Shown one piece after another: positions 36,701 through 46,100 of a DNA stretch of 64,000 nt; within the stretch, counting starts at the first letter, position 1, and every line of letters starts with the position of its first letter. The notes beneath the pieces were generated by a model. That model ran no database searches. It was not told where the DNA came from and saw only the letters and a program-made list of their open reading frames with translations. Source of the DNA: Paraktedonobacter sp034438135 (GTDB lineage Bacteria > Chloroflexota > Ktedonobacteria > Ktedonobacterales > Ktedonobacteraceae); assembly GCA_034438135.1 (NCBI GenBank), contig DAOTTL010000489.1:1-64000 (forward strand). Reading direction: 5' to 3'. A program made the position numbers and the translations under genes.

Positions 36701-39700
36701 TTGCCCGCCATCGCACTTTAATTTGAGCTGAACACGAGATGTAAAGGGATTGATGCTGAAATTTGTCGCCAGGGCAAAGCTTGACTCCTCATAGAGGAAA
36801 TCGTCGAGCAGTTGAACATCGGGCAGATCTTGCAGGCTTTGATACACATGATAATGGGTGAAGTAGAATAAGGTTTCTGATAAGGGCGCACCTGACTTCT
36901 CGCGCTTTATCTTCGCCATTGGATAGCGACGATAAGGAATCATTTCTCTCTCGGTGTTAAAAGTCGCTTGAATCAGCTCTTGCCAGGTGCCTCCACTCAA
37001 TTGGAGGCGAAATGGCATGCTATTGAGAAAGAGACCCAGAACTTTCTCGCCGTCACGCTCTTCTTCACGCCCACTGGAGACGATACATGTAAGTACATCC
37101 TGTGTCCCCCCCAATACCCCCATCACATAGAGATGTGCAGCAAGCAAAACATCTTTTACTGGTACAGCGGTTGTCAGGGCCAGGCGCTTGAGACCTTGAG
37201 AAACCTCCTCAGGAATAGAAACTTCGTGTTCAATGATTGTGCGCACATACACCTGGTGAGCTTCTATTGTTTTCCAGCGCGGTAAAGTCATGGGTAGCAC
37301 GCCATCTAACTTGTGCTGCCAGAACTCTTCCTGTTCCCTGGAGGCCAATGCCTGCTGCTCCAATGCTACAAAGCTTTGATAGGTGGCAACGGGAGGCTCC
37401 GCCGAGACAGACTCACCTTTCAAAATGCTCAAGTAGGAATGGAATAGCTCTGAGATCATCGAAGCATCACTCCATCCATCTAAAATGGCGTGATGGAAGC
37501 TCACTGTGAACTGATAAGACTCACGAGTACGCACGTGAAGGTAGAAACGTATCAACGGCCACGAGGAAGAAGCGAAGCTATTGCTCTTCTCCTCCTCCAA
37601 CCAGGCGGCGATTGTCGCGTTTTGTTCTGCCTCAGAGAGATGTTGCATGTCTGATATAGCCAGCTCAATCCCCCCTTTTTTATGAACGAGCTGCAATGGC
37701 TCACTATAGCTGGAGAGGTCGAATGAGGTGCGCAGTATCAGATGCCTTCGCTGAAGTAGCTCGATAGCTTCTTTCATCTTATCTATCTGTAATGGGGCCT
37801 GAAGATAGAAGCTGGCAACATCATGATAGATAGGCGAGTGAGGGTTGTATTCCTTGTGGAAAATCATACCAGCCTGGAGTTCACTTAGCTGATAGGCATT
37901 TTCCACGTCGTCAGGAAGACGGTCACGATCGTGCGGAGAGATCAGCGCGAATGGCTGTGTTGAGATGTTTGTCTCGTTTTGAGTTGTGTTCGCTTGTAAC
38001 CAACGTGCCTGTTCATAAACGGTTGGAGCATCAAAAACCCGTTCAACGGAGAGATTGAGTCCTCGTTCTTTGGCGAGGGCCACAACCTGAATGCTACGAA
38101 TAGAGTCTCCTCCAAGAGCAAAGTAGTTGTCGTGGATACTAATATGCTCAATCTCCAGCACCTGAGACCATATGCCTGCCAGGATTTCTTCCACTTCAGT
38201 CAAGGGTTGGGCATAAGCACTCTCCAGTTGGGATCGTTCTAACTCTGGCTGCGGCAAAGCGGCGCGGTCGATTTTGCCATGAGCCGTCAAAGGGAAAGAT
38301 GCGACAAACATATAGACAGCTGGCAGCATATAGTCCGGCAATTGCTGCTGAGCAAAGGCACGCAATTCACTGATTGCCACGTCCTGTCTCTCCGGACGTT
38401 TCACTACGTAGGCAATCAGGCGTTTCCCGCGCACGCGAGGCTGATCATCCCGAGCAACGACCACGACATCTTGCAAGGCAGGATGCTGCTTCAAAGTGGC
38501 TTCGATCTCACCTAATTCAACCCGGAAACCACGCACTTTGACCTGTGAGTCCACGCGACCAGTGAATTGCAGATTGCCATCAGGCAAATAATATCCCATG
38601 TCTCCAGTGCGATAGAGCCGCGCCCCTGGCTGTGTGCTGAATGGATCGGGTACATAGCGCTCAGCTGTCAGGTCAGGTCTGTGCAAATAGCCCCGACTGA
38701 CCCCAGCGCCCCCAACATAGATTTCGCCGGATACACCCAACGGCGCAAGCTGCTGCCGCTGATCCAGCACATACATAGATGAATTGATAATCGGGTAACC
38801 TATTGGCACCGATGTTTCATTGAAATCATCTTGCACACAGTAAACACTGCAACCAACAACTGTTTCTGTTGGCCCATATTCATTCCAGATAGCAATGCCT
38901 TCCGAGGAGTCCCAACGAACAATATCTTCCGCAAGCAGTTCCTCACCACCCACAATAAACACCCTGGCACAGCGTGATAACACCTCTGGCGTCAACTGGC
39001 GACTGAGAATTCTGATATGCGCCGGGGTCAATTTGAGGAAAGTAAAAGGTTCATGAGTTGCGAGTAGCGCGTTGAGTGCCTCCAGGCTACTACTACGAGC
39101 GATAAGTGTCACCGCCAGGCCCACAACCAGGGGCGCGAAAATACTGGTCACAGTAAAATCGAAGGCAGTCGAGGAGTAAACAAGCGAGCCTGGTCCCCCC
39201 TGTGTCGTGTAGGTCTGAGTACACCATGCCAGGTAATTTGTCAAGCCAGCATGCGTCACCATCGCTCCCTTTGGTTTTCCTGTTGAACCAGAGGTATAGA
39301 TGATATATGCGATGTTTTCCGGGCTAACGACATTCGCTAGATGTTCTGTGCTTTGACTCGCGATAGTGGACGCTGCCACATCAAGTAGGATCTGCTGGCC
39401 CTGATACGGCGGTAGTTTAGCGAGTAATGGACTGGTCGTTATAAGAACAGGTACCTGTGCATCCTGTAACATAAACATCAGGCGTTCTTGCGGATAGGTC
39501 GGATCAAGGGGAACATAAGCTCCGCCAGCTTTAAGAATACCGAGCAGGCCAATCAACAATTCCAACGTATTATCCAGACATATGCCGATCCGTGTCTCAG
39601 GGCCTACACCCTGCTGACGCAAGAAATGGGCCAGCTGATTAGAACGTACATCAAGCTGTGCATATGTCAATACCTCCGCATTACATATGCCCGCGATGTT

Positions 39701-41137
39701 CTCAGGAGTTCGAGCCGCCTGACCTTCAAACAACTGATGCACGTGCCTGTCAGGTAACAAACATGACTGCCCCTGGCTAAGATTGGTCAGAATTTTTTGT
39801 CGTTCTTGAGAGCCGATAATCTCTATCTGCTCAAGAGATATCTTGGGATGATGTATGATCTGATGAACGACCGTCAAGAAGCTATCTGTCAGCCGCTCAA
39901 GCTGTTCCTCCTGCACAATATGAGTATCGCTTTGCATACTAAAGGCCAGCGTATGAGCATGACGCATGCAAGAAAGCCGTATGTCAAACGGTTCAGTGCA
40001 GGAATAATATTTCCAGAGCGACCATGTTCCGCCAGGGAGCTGATGGTGCAGTTGCATATCCTGATAGTCAAATGCGGCAGAAAAAAGCGCCGCATTAGTC
40101 GCCGATGTATTCCTGGTTACGCCAGTAACTGGGAGATAGGCAAAACGATCCTGATGCTTCTCCTCTTCGCGCAACGTTTGCTCCAGCATCGACACAAACG
40201 TAGTAAATGCCAGATCCGGAGGAAGCATAGTCTTGATAGGTAGATAGCGCACCAGCAGACCACACAACTCTTGCAGCTCTTCATATGTACGTCCGCTGAC
40301 CTGATAGCCAACCTCGATCTCCTGCTGGTTACTCATCCGTTGGAGCAGGATAAGCCAGCAGGCAAAGAGGATGGTCGTCGGAGCCACCTGATAGTGCGCC
40401 GCCATATCCTGGATGCGAGCACTCTCTTCAAATGTGAGAGCAGTAGTGACAAAAGAACCGCTGTGAGCACGAGAGGCTTCGTCAACATGCGTAAGAAGTC
40501 GCAGAGGCAGCGGAGTAAAGGCAAGCTCTCTCTGCCAGAGCATCTCTTCGCTCTCCTCGTCAAAGCCTCCATTTGCTGTTACCATTTGCTGCCACTCTGA
40601 AAACTGCAAATATTGCATATTTTCTTCTTCGCCCGGCAGAGCTTCTGTGGTATAGAATTGCATGATATTATGCACAAGCACATGTAACGATGGACCATCG
40701 ACTACCAGGCTTGGTATGCTTAACACAAGGAAATGCAGATTCTCAGCATACGTGACCAGGATAGCACGTAAAAATGTGTGCTCTGACAGATCTACAGCGA
40801 GCTGGCGTTCACCACGCAGAATACGCTCAATCCTCTGTTCTTGCTGCTCCTCACTCAAACCTGGGAGGGAGAGTATCTGCAGCTGCAATGAGACATCTTC
40901 TGCGATGACTTGCAGTGGATATTCCAACGCATCTACGGTACAGAAAGACGTTTTCAAGCTCTGATGACGCTTTAGAGTAACTTGTAGAGCTCGTTTGAGC
41001 TGCTCTGGATAGAGTTGTCCGTCCAGGCGAAGAACGATCTGTGAACGATATATTTCCTCTGCAGACGTTTGCAATGTCCACAGCCGTTGTTGATTTAACG
41101 ATAAAAGAAAACCTTCTATAGAAGGGCGCGTAGCCAT
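30785..41137 (-). CDS. NRPS 3: C*-A(Asn)-T-C-A(Val-like)-T-C-A(aromatic)-T-TE
   Basis: A 3450-residue final synthetase; ATG at 41137 after CAGGAG. Domains: degenerate condensation-like C* (about 1-430; HHxxxDG replaced by SLVVDG near 147), A1 (455-950), T (Ser near 1010), C (1060-1490, intact FHHAILDG near 1217), A2 (1510-2010), T (2079), C (2120-2560, MMHHIVTDG near 2277), A3 (2575-3080), T (3137), TE (3195-3450, catalytic Ser in GWSMGG near 3266, His in GDHY). Specificity codes read by alignment to GrsA: A1 DFTKIGEVGK (Asn), A2 DVFWLGGTFK (closest to Val), A3 DAFTVAAIWK (Phe/Tyr/Trp type). TE should release the peptide by hydrolysis or cyclisation. C* may be a non-catalytic interface domain for the dioxygenase fused to NRPS 2. 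Confidence 0.93.
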   Translation of the reverse strand: MATRPSIEGFLLSLNQQRLWTLQTSAEEIYRSQIVLRLDGQLYPEQLKRALQVTLKRHQSLKTSFCTVDALEYPLQVIAEDVSLQLQILSLPGLSEEQQEQRIERILRGERQLAVDLSEHTFLRAILVTYAENLHFLVLSIPSLVVDGPSLHVLVHNIMQFYTTEALPGEEENMQYLQFSEWQQMVTANGGFDEESEEMLWQRELAFTPLPLRLLTHVDEASRAHSGSFVTTALTFEESARIQDMAAHYQVAPTTILFACWLILLQRMSNQQEIEVGYQVSGRTYEELQELCGLLVRYLPIKTMLPPDLAFTTFVSMLEQTLREEEKHQDRFAYLPVTGVTRNTSATNAALFSAAFDYQDMQLHHQLPGGTWSLWKYYSCTEPFDIRLSCMRHAHTLAFSMQSDTHIVQEEQLERLTDSFLTVVHQIIHHPKISLEQIEIIGSQERQKILTNLSQGQSCLLPDRHVHQLFEGQAARTPENIAGICNAEVLTYAQLDVRSNQLAHFLRQQGVGPETRIGICLDNTLELLIGLLGILKAGGAYVPLDPTYPQERLMFMLQDAQVPVLITTSPLLAKLPPYQGQQILLDVAASTIASQSTEHLANVVSPENIAYIIYTSGSTGKPKGAMVTHAGLTNYLAWCTQTYTTQGGPGSLVYSSTAFDFTVTSIFAPLVVGLAVTLIARSSSLEALNALLATHEPFTFLKLTPAHIRILSRQLTPEVLSRCARVFIVGGEELLAEDIVRWDSSEGIAIWNEYGPTETVVGCSVYCVQDDFNETSVPIGYPIINSSMYVLDQRQQLAPLGVSGEIYVGGAGVSRGYLHRPDLTAERYVPDPFSTQPGARLYRTGDMGYYLPDGNLQFTGRVDSQVKVRGFRVELGEIEATLKQHPALQDVVVVARDDQPRVRGKRLIAYVVKRPERQDVAISELRAFAQQQLPDYMLPAVYMFVASFPLTAHGKIDRAALPQPELERSQLESAYAQPLTEVEEILAGIWSQVLEIEHISIHDNYFALGGDSIRSIQVVALAKERGLNLSVERVFDAPTVYEQARWLQANTTQNETNISTQPFALISPHDRDRLPDDVENAYQLSELQAGMIFHKEYNPHSPIYHDVASFYLQAPLQIDKMKEAIELLQRRHLILRTSFDLSSYSEPLQLVHKKGGIELAISDMQHLSEAEQNATIAAWLEEEKSNSFASSSWPLIRFYLHVRTRESYQFTVSFHHAILDGWSDASMISELFHSYLSILKGESVSAEPPVATYQSFVALEQQALASREQEEFWQHKLDGVLPMTLPRWKTIEAHQVYVRTIIEHEVSIPEEVSQGLKRLALTTAVPVKDVLLAAHLYVMGVLGGTQDVLTCIVSSGREEERDGEKVLGLFLNSMPFRLQLSGGTWQELIQATFNTEREMIPYRRYPMAKIKREKSGAPLSETLFYFTHYHVYQSLQDLPDVQLLDDFLYEESSFALATNFSINPFTSRVQLKLKCDGGQLSLEQVELMGGYYSRVLAAIASTAEARYETFSPLGDQERELMLRAWNATQVPYPDEQSIQQLFEQQVVRTPDAIAVVYKEQYLSYYSLNQQANQLAHYLRQAGIGPDMRVGLCLERSIDLLVGVLGILKAGGAYVPLDPAYPQERLAFMLQDAQIPLLLTRERLVAQLPEHTAGTVLLDADWGAIARHSQENPCCLVNAENLAYVNYTSGSTGVPKGVEVRQRGVLRLVFGGGYAQLDERQTHLQLVPMSFDVATFELWGPLLHGGRCVLFPGEKPTIQELEQVLSIHGVNTLWLTTSLFNVVIDEAPQILKGVRQLLIGGEALSVSHVRRALESLPDTQIINGYGPTENTTFSCCYTIEDALPAGARSVPIGSPIGNTQAYVVDQHGQPVPIGVPGELYLGGPGLARGYLNRPALTAERFVPDWLSGQPGERLYQTGDLARYLPDGTLDFLGRLDQQVKLRGFRIEPGEIEAVLDQHSGVREALVMLREDIPGQKRLVAYVVGEPEQPVLHPEELRQLVQEHLPDYMVPSSIVLLETFPLTPSGKLDRHRLPSVAIPQAEESVAFDRPRNEIEDALIAIWQDVLGLKQVSLFANFFEMGGHSLLATRIISSIRKLWQVELPLRDMFVHPTIAALAAEIERARHVQHALLLPRLQPLPHDRDLPLSFAQQRLWFLDQLGAGAMYNVLKAVRIEGPLNLLALRHSLNTLMRRHEALRTTFPVSEGEPRQRIAAATPIALPFIDLQALPDPERERQVLSLAQQEQLAPFDLDRGPLVRVWLVHLAPQQYALIVMMHHIVTDGWSIGLIQHEITELYQAFCNGQPAVLPSLSVQYADYTLWQRQWLQGEVLQQQLNYWKQQLSGAPDLLKLPWDHPRPAEPDSRGAIHAFQISASLSNALRLLSREEEVTLFMSLFSAFQVLLQRYSGQSDIVVGTPVANRIHPETEGIVGFFANTLALRTDLSEDPPLRQVLRRVKETVLEAYEHQDLPFEQVVKALQPERTLSYAPLLQVMFVQLPALPPLNKLGEIQIHNMPIGVSTAKFDLDLEVQEQQESIMAFFKYNTELFDSETIQRMEQHYQRILAWLVSSPHQPISTIPLLGDQERNRMLIEWNATQMPFPDNQCVHELFERQVDRTPDAVAVVYGEQQLSYRQLNGQANQLAHYLRQVGVGRGTLVGLCVERNLDMPVAVLGILKAGGAYIPLDASYPQERLDYMLTDSQVKVLVTQVSLQSRWSTYQDQVQAICLDRDRYLLAEYADQNLKCAVTAQDLAYMIYTSGSTGRPKGVLVEHSGLCNVIQAQISIFNVQPGHQVLQFASLSFDASIFELCMALFAGASLHLGTAEALQPGPNLHQFLQERSITHVTLTPTVLKILPPQELPMLQTVVSAGEMCSPDILARWAIGRQFFNAYGPTEATIWSTIAACNAGEKVTIGRPIFNTQLYVLDAGGQPVPIGVAGELFIGGSGIARGYYQRPELTAERFVPDPFSQKPGARLYHTGDLVRYNSDGSLEFLGRIDQQVKVRGIRVELGEIKEALCKHPAVQDAVVSLHEDTNLGTSLIAYLVPAFEPVPSSSQFRAFLANSLPVHMLPSHFQILQELPRTPNGKLDTHALPPLDSARYTPQSTSIAPRDLIELQLADIWESLLHLDAISVTDNFFDLGGHSLLAAHMMAQISRQFGRDLPLATLFQQATIEHLARLIRQQGETPPQSALVAIRSRGAKSPFFCVHPVGGGVLCYRDLAHSLDQDRPFYALQALEWDVDQGMFTPLEAMAAHYIAAIRALRPDGPYHLGGWSMGGVIAFEMAQQLQQQGLEVGSLTLLDSYVPTQLSGEEDILAEFLEDVERFLGVKLSFTLTELQHMSPSEQIEVILERAKQANVLPLDMEQNYVSRLFRIFQLNKHALRDYIPRPYYGQLTLLQARNNLPEKAEVSVSDWRALATRGVTVHNFEGDHYTMLQHPHVKSLAQYLSNALEEAEER

Positions 41138-41171
41138 ATTTTTCTCCTGTTATTTAAGAACAAAAGCGCTG

Positions 41172-43094
41172 TCATGCGCTTCTTACTGCATATGCTTTTT
41201 GCAGTAAGCAAACACCTAAGAGCATAAAGACAATCTGATCAAGAGCAATACGTTGACGATATGGCAAGGTTGGGATCCTGTCGAGTAAGTCCACAACGGC
41301 TTTTTGATCAAAAAAAGGAAGAGCAGAAAGGATAGTAGTGCTTCTCAATGTATCTTGCACCAGTCCATACATGCTGCTTTTGGGATCAAGTGTTGTATGG
41401 GGAGCCGTAAAGTTATGTTTTGGTCGCCCATAGATCTCCGCAGGCACATAGGGACGAGCAACCTCTCTTAGCATATATTTTTGTTGATTATGTGCGATCA
41501 ACAGTTTTACAGGAATTTCGCGCATAACTTCAAAGACATGATGGTCTAAAAATGGCATGCGAACTTCTACAGAATGAGCCATTTCCATTCGATCAGCAAA
41601 GAGTACCTGGTTGGGTAAGAACGAACGCGTCCAGAGGTAGAGTGCCTGAAGAACTGGATCTCTACCTTTAAGTTGCCCAGGAACATCGAACTTGCTCAAA
41701 AAGACGTGATAAGGGTCGCGCCTGGCAAACTCTTGCAAAAAAACGGGCGAAAACAGATCAAGGAAAACACCCCGGCTAATACTCATGGCTCGTAGCCAGG
41801 TTGGAACTGAACCGATGGTACGTTTTACACCTGCCAGTTGTGCTCCATTGAGGTTGAGGCGTAGAACTTCACGAAATGCTGGATTTGTACGCGAAATCTC
41901 CTCTATGTGCTCGTTTTTCTGTTTTTCGTTTATGCACTCTGGATTGCTTGTGAGGTAATCCAGGTGTGAATAGAGATAGCCAGCAAAGACCTCGTCCGCA
42001 CCATCTCCTGACAACACAACTTTATAGCCCGCTTCATGAACTGCTCGACTCTGTAGATATCGTGCGATAGCATGTGCATTGTGGCCGAGCATTTCTCCAT
42101 GCCAGACAACATCGGAGATATGCTCGGCAAAGTCGTTCTGATTGATGGAAAGAATATGGTGTGGAACACCGACCGCCTGAGCCATCCGTGCGGCGACCGG
42201 ACTTTCGTCATAGGCTTCGGAATCGAAACCGGTGGTAAAGGCTGCAAGACCTTGCGGTCGTTGCTGAGCTGCCATGCCCAGAATGGTTGAAGAGTCGATC
42301 CCGCCACTCAGGAAGCAGCCAACAGGAACATCCGCTCGTAAACGTAGTCGGACTGACTCTTCAAGCACATAGCGCAGCTTCTCGACATATTCCTCTTCGC
42401 GTAGCTGCTGAATAGGAGCGTGAGGATAGTCGAGGTCCCAATAGCGTATCAATTGCGTATGGTAACGCGATGCTAACAGGTAATGGGCTGGTGGCACTTG
42501 CAGTACATTGTGGAAGAGCGTTCGATCCTGGTCCATGCAGATAGAGAGATGCTGAAACATCGCTTCTCGATCCCACGCTGCTGGCACACCAGCCGCAAAG
42601 AGCGCCTTTACCTCCGAGGCTAACAACAACTTATCTTGCGACGGCGCATAAAACAGTGGTTTAATGCCGAAGCGATCACGCGCGGCAAAGAGCAATTGAT
42701 TGGTTTCATCCCAGAGCACAAAAGCAAACTCACCGCGCAAATGCTCCAGGCAGTTTACTCCCATCTCTTCATACAGGTGAAGCACAATTTCGCTATCTGA
42801 GCTGGTGCGAAAATAGTGTCCACGGGCCTCCAGATCCTCGCGGATCTTTTCATAGCCATAGAATTCACCATTGACAACCACGCGCAGACGACCATCTTCA
42901 TTCGCGATTGGTTGGTCTCCTGTGTCAAGATCGATGATACTTAAGCGTGCATGCCCCAGGCCGACGAGACCAGACGGATGCACCCAACATTTTTGCTGGT
43001 CTGGCCCGCGATGATGCAACTGCTGCGTCGCTCTTTCAAGCACGCCTGCATCGATTGGCATCTGGGAAAAGAACAGTGCGACTATACCACACAT
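41172..43094 (-). CDS. asnB: asparagine synthetase (glutamine-hydrolysing)
   Basis: A 640-residue class II amidotransferase. The protein begins MCGIVALF, with Cys2 as the glutaminase nucleophile after Met removal. The glutaminase domain (about 1-210) has HRGPDQ, RLSIIDL and NGEFYGYE. The synthetase domain has the ATP pyrophosphatase loop LSGGIDSS near residue 265 and SGDGADEVFAGY near 365. The length fits the longer AsnB found in biosynthetic clusters. It makes Asn from Asp, Gln and ATP. It lies between NRPS 2 (45 bp upstream) and NRPS 3 (34 bp downstream), whose first adenylation domain has an Asn code, so it probably feeds that domain. A role in amidating a bound intermediate is the alternative. 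Confidence 0.92.
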   Translation of the reverse strand: MCGIVALFFSQMPIDAGVLERATQQLHHRGPDQQKCWVHPSGLVGLGHARLSIIDLDTGDQPIANEDGRLRVVVNGEFYGYEKIREDLEARGHYFRTSSDSEIVLHLYEEMGVNCLEHLRGEFAFVLWDETNQLLFAARDRFGIKPLFYAPSQDKLLLASEVKALFAAGVPAAWDREAMFQHLSICMDQDRTLFHNVLQVPPAHYLLASRYHTQLIRYWDLDYPHAPIQQLREEEYVEKLRYVLEESVRLRLRADVPVGCFLSGGIDSSTILGMAAQQRPQGLAAFTTGFDSEAYDESPVAARMAQAVGVPHHILSINQNDFAEHISDVVWHGEMLGHNAHAIARYLQSRAVHEAGYKVVLSGDGADEVFAGYLYSHLDYLTSNPECINEKQKNEHIEEISRTNPAFREVLRLNLNGAQLAGVKRTIGSVPTWLRAMSISRGVFLDLFSPVFLQEFARRDPYHVFLSKFDVPGQLKGRDPVLQALYLWTRSFLPNQVLFADRMEMAHSVEVRMPFLDHHVFEVMREIPVKLLIAHNQQKYMLREVARPYVPAEIYGRPKHNFTAPHTTLDPKSSMYGLVQDTLRSTTILSALPFFDQKAVVDLLDRIPTLPYRQRIALDQIVFMLLGVCLLQKAYAVRSA

Positions 43095-43139
43095 AATCAG
43101 TTTCTACCTTATTCTCTAAGCGATTGCTATGATCTTCTA

Positions 43140-46100
43140 TTAGTTTGCTGCCTGATAGGACTCGGCCATCGCAACCAGGATCTTGCGCGTTCCCTCAAAC
43201 GGTGCACGCCCATGAGCGACAAGCATATTATCCACAAGCATCATATCGTTCGCCTGCCAGGGAAAGAAGATGCTATGTTTTTGATAAATGTCGTTAATAG
43301 CATGAATAACATCATCATCTATCCTGGTGCCATCTCCATAGTAGGCCATGCGGGGTAAATCCTCTTCCGCAACGACAGCAAGCAATGCATCTCGCACAGA
43401 AGAGGCCAGACCTGCAACATGGAACAGGTGAGCCTGGTTGAACCAGACTGGCTCACCTGTACGAGGATGATGAGCCATAGCCTGGCGCAATTGCCTGGTT
43501 CGCAGATGATCCGCACTACACCACTCGAATTCGATCTGATGACTGCGGCAATAGCGCTCTACTTCCGCGCGATCACTGGTCTGAAATCCCTCTTGCCAGG
43601 AGAGATCCAGCGCATTACTGTAGTTGCGTACATACAGGACCTGCTTCGCCAGAAATGGTTTCTTCAGTTCTTCAGGGAGGGCTTTATAGATCAGGCGACT
43701 ATCTGTAATGGGCGTTTCGCCTCCGGCGGTTGCGGCCTGTGCACACCAGAAACCTATCTTGAGCGGCCAGGTATGAGCATAAGAGTTCTCGTTATGTTGC
43801 GGGATCCACTGGTAGGCAGGATATTCGGTTGATGTATAGACATTTCCGTTGACCTGCTTACGTGGCGTCGAGCGCTCTTTATATTCTAATAACTCCGGCG
43901 TAAGAGTCTTCATTAGTTGTTCAAACCTGGTGACATCTCCAATGCGAAAACCACGCAGGAGGAGCGCACCATACTGAAGTAGTTGCGCCTCCACAAAATC
44001 TTTCTCGTGCGCAAGCCAATCAAGCACATTGATGCCATTGTGCGCTGGCTCGATGACGAGCGGCATAGGTTGGGCGGGGGACAGTGAATGTGTCTTCACC
44101 AGTTGCATCTCAGCCAGGTTAACAGCCCTGGGTGTAGCACTCGCGAAGCGTGACTTCTTTGGGGCAGGTTTATTGAGTTCGTTTTGCATAGTTTTCTCCT
44201 TTATATGTGGCTGTTGCGTCAACAATTGGCGTTTGAATGTTTCCAGACGCTCCTCTGGACGTTCACTGAACGCAGTGACCAGAGCGTGAAAACGCTCGAT
44301 CATCGTTTCAATAGTTGTTCCTATGAAGAGAGTTGCATTGTATTCGAAGGAGCCGATCAATCCATCGGTTTCGTTCGTCAATTGCAATTCGAGATCAAAT
44401 TTAGACATTGCTCGATAGGTTTCCAAGGGTGTGATCACAATATCTTGCAGGCGGCGTTCGCCTAAAAGCGTATTGTGTAGCCCGAAAGCGACCCGTGAGA
44501 ACGGCGCGTAATTCAGGCTGCGTCTGGGTTGCAGATCTTTAACGATATGCTCAAAGGGCAGATCCTGGTACCGATACCCCTCTAGCGTGGTGGCTCGAAC
44601 ACGCTGAACCAGGTCTTGCAGCGTTGGATTGCCAGAGAGATCGACATTCATAATCAAGGTATTGAGAAACAAGCCAATCATTTCTTCGGTTTCGCTTCTC
44701 TGTCGATTGGCAACGCTTACGTTCACAGGTACATATTTTCCGGTAGTATGGAATGATATTGCGACCTGGTAGGCAGTCAATAGCGCGATAAAGGGGGTCA
44801 CACCCGCTCGCTGACAGAACGTGCGCAGTCGATCAAACTGATCTTTTGTCAGAGACACAGGTTTGCGCCCTCCACGCCACGAGCGGGCAAGCTCTACAGG
44901 TCTATAATCTGTGCGCAGTTCTTGCTGTAACGGCATTAACCCCAATTGGTGCCGCCAATAGTGCATCTGTTCCTGGAACTGTGCGTTTTCTAGCTGACTC
45001 TTTTGCCAGCCGACAAAGTCGATAAATTGGTGCCCGGGTGGGGGCAAGGGCGCTGGCAACTGCGCCCTGAAGGCTTCGTAGAGTGCCATTAGCTCTCTCA
45101 CAAACAGCTCCATAGATCGGGCATCAGCGATAATATGATGCATTGTAACCATGAGAATATACACAGTATCATCGGTTCTCAGAAGCCGGATACGCAACAG
45201 CGTATCCTGATGCAAATCAAAGGGCTGATTGGCCTCCTGCTGCAACAGACGCGAAATCTCCTGCTGCTTCTGATCGGATGGGAGGTGGCACAGATCGATG
45301 GGCGTAAGGGTAAAAATTGCTTCAGGCTGGATGATCAGGTGTGCCTTTCCCCGTCGAGATTGAAAGATCGTACGAAGCGTCTCGTGACGCATGATGATCT
45401 CTCGAATGCTCCGCTGTAAAGTGTCCAGGTGCAGAGGACCAGTGAGTTTGACAGCCGTAGGAAGATTGTAAAAGGAGCTATCCGGTTCTAGCTGGCAGAG
45501 AAACCATATACGCTCCTGTGTAGATGAAATTGGCAGTTCTTTGCTGCGGTCGATAGAGGGAATAGGTGTACTGCTATCCCCGTTCGATCTCAGTGTATCA
45601 ATAAAGCGAGCGAACTCCTGAACTATAGGATGCTCAAAGAGCCCACGCAAGGAAATGTTCACGTTCAGAACATTGCTAAGATATGAGGTCATCTGGATGG
45701 CAGAGAGAGAATCGCCACCCAGTCCAAAGAAGTTCTCGTGGATTCCTGGCGGGGAAGTTTTGAGAATCTTCTGGTATGCAATGAGGACCTGTGCCTCTGT
45801 AAATGTGTGCGGCAACGCCAATGTGGTAGTAGTGTTCTTCTGCACCTGATCTTCTAATGTGAGCAATGCGTTCCGATCAACCTTCCCATTCGCTGTTAGA
45901 GGCAAATCAGTCAGGAAGAGCCAGCTACCGGGAACCATATATTCAGGCAGGTACTGCCGAAGATAATCACTGAGCAACTCTCTGGAAAGAGTTGCCTGGC
46001 CCGCATTCAAAATGAGATAAGCGACAAGGCGTTTGGACCCAAGTCTGGCCCCTTTGATCAACACAATAGCTTGCTTGACGCCTGCATGACGCTCCAGCAC

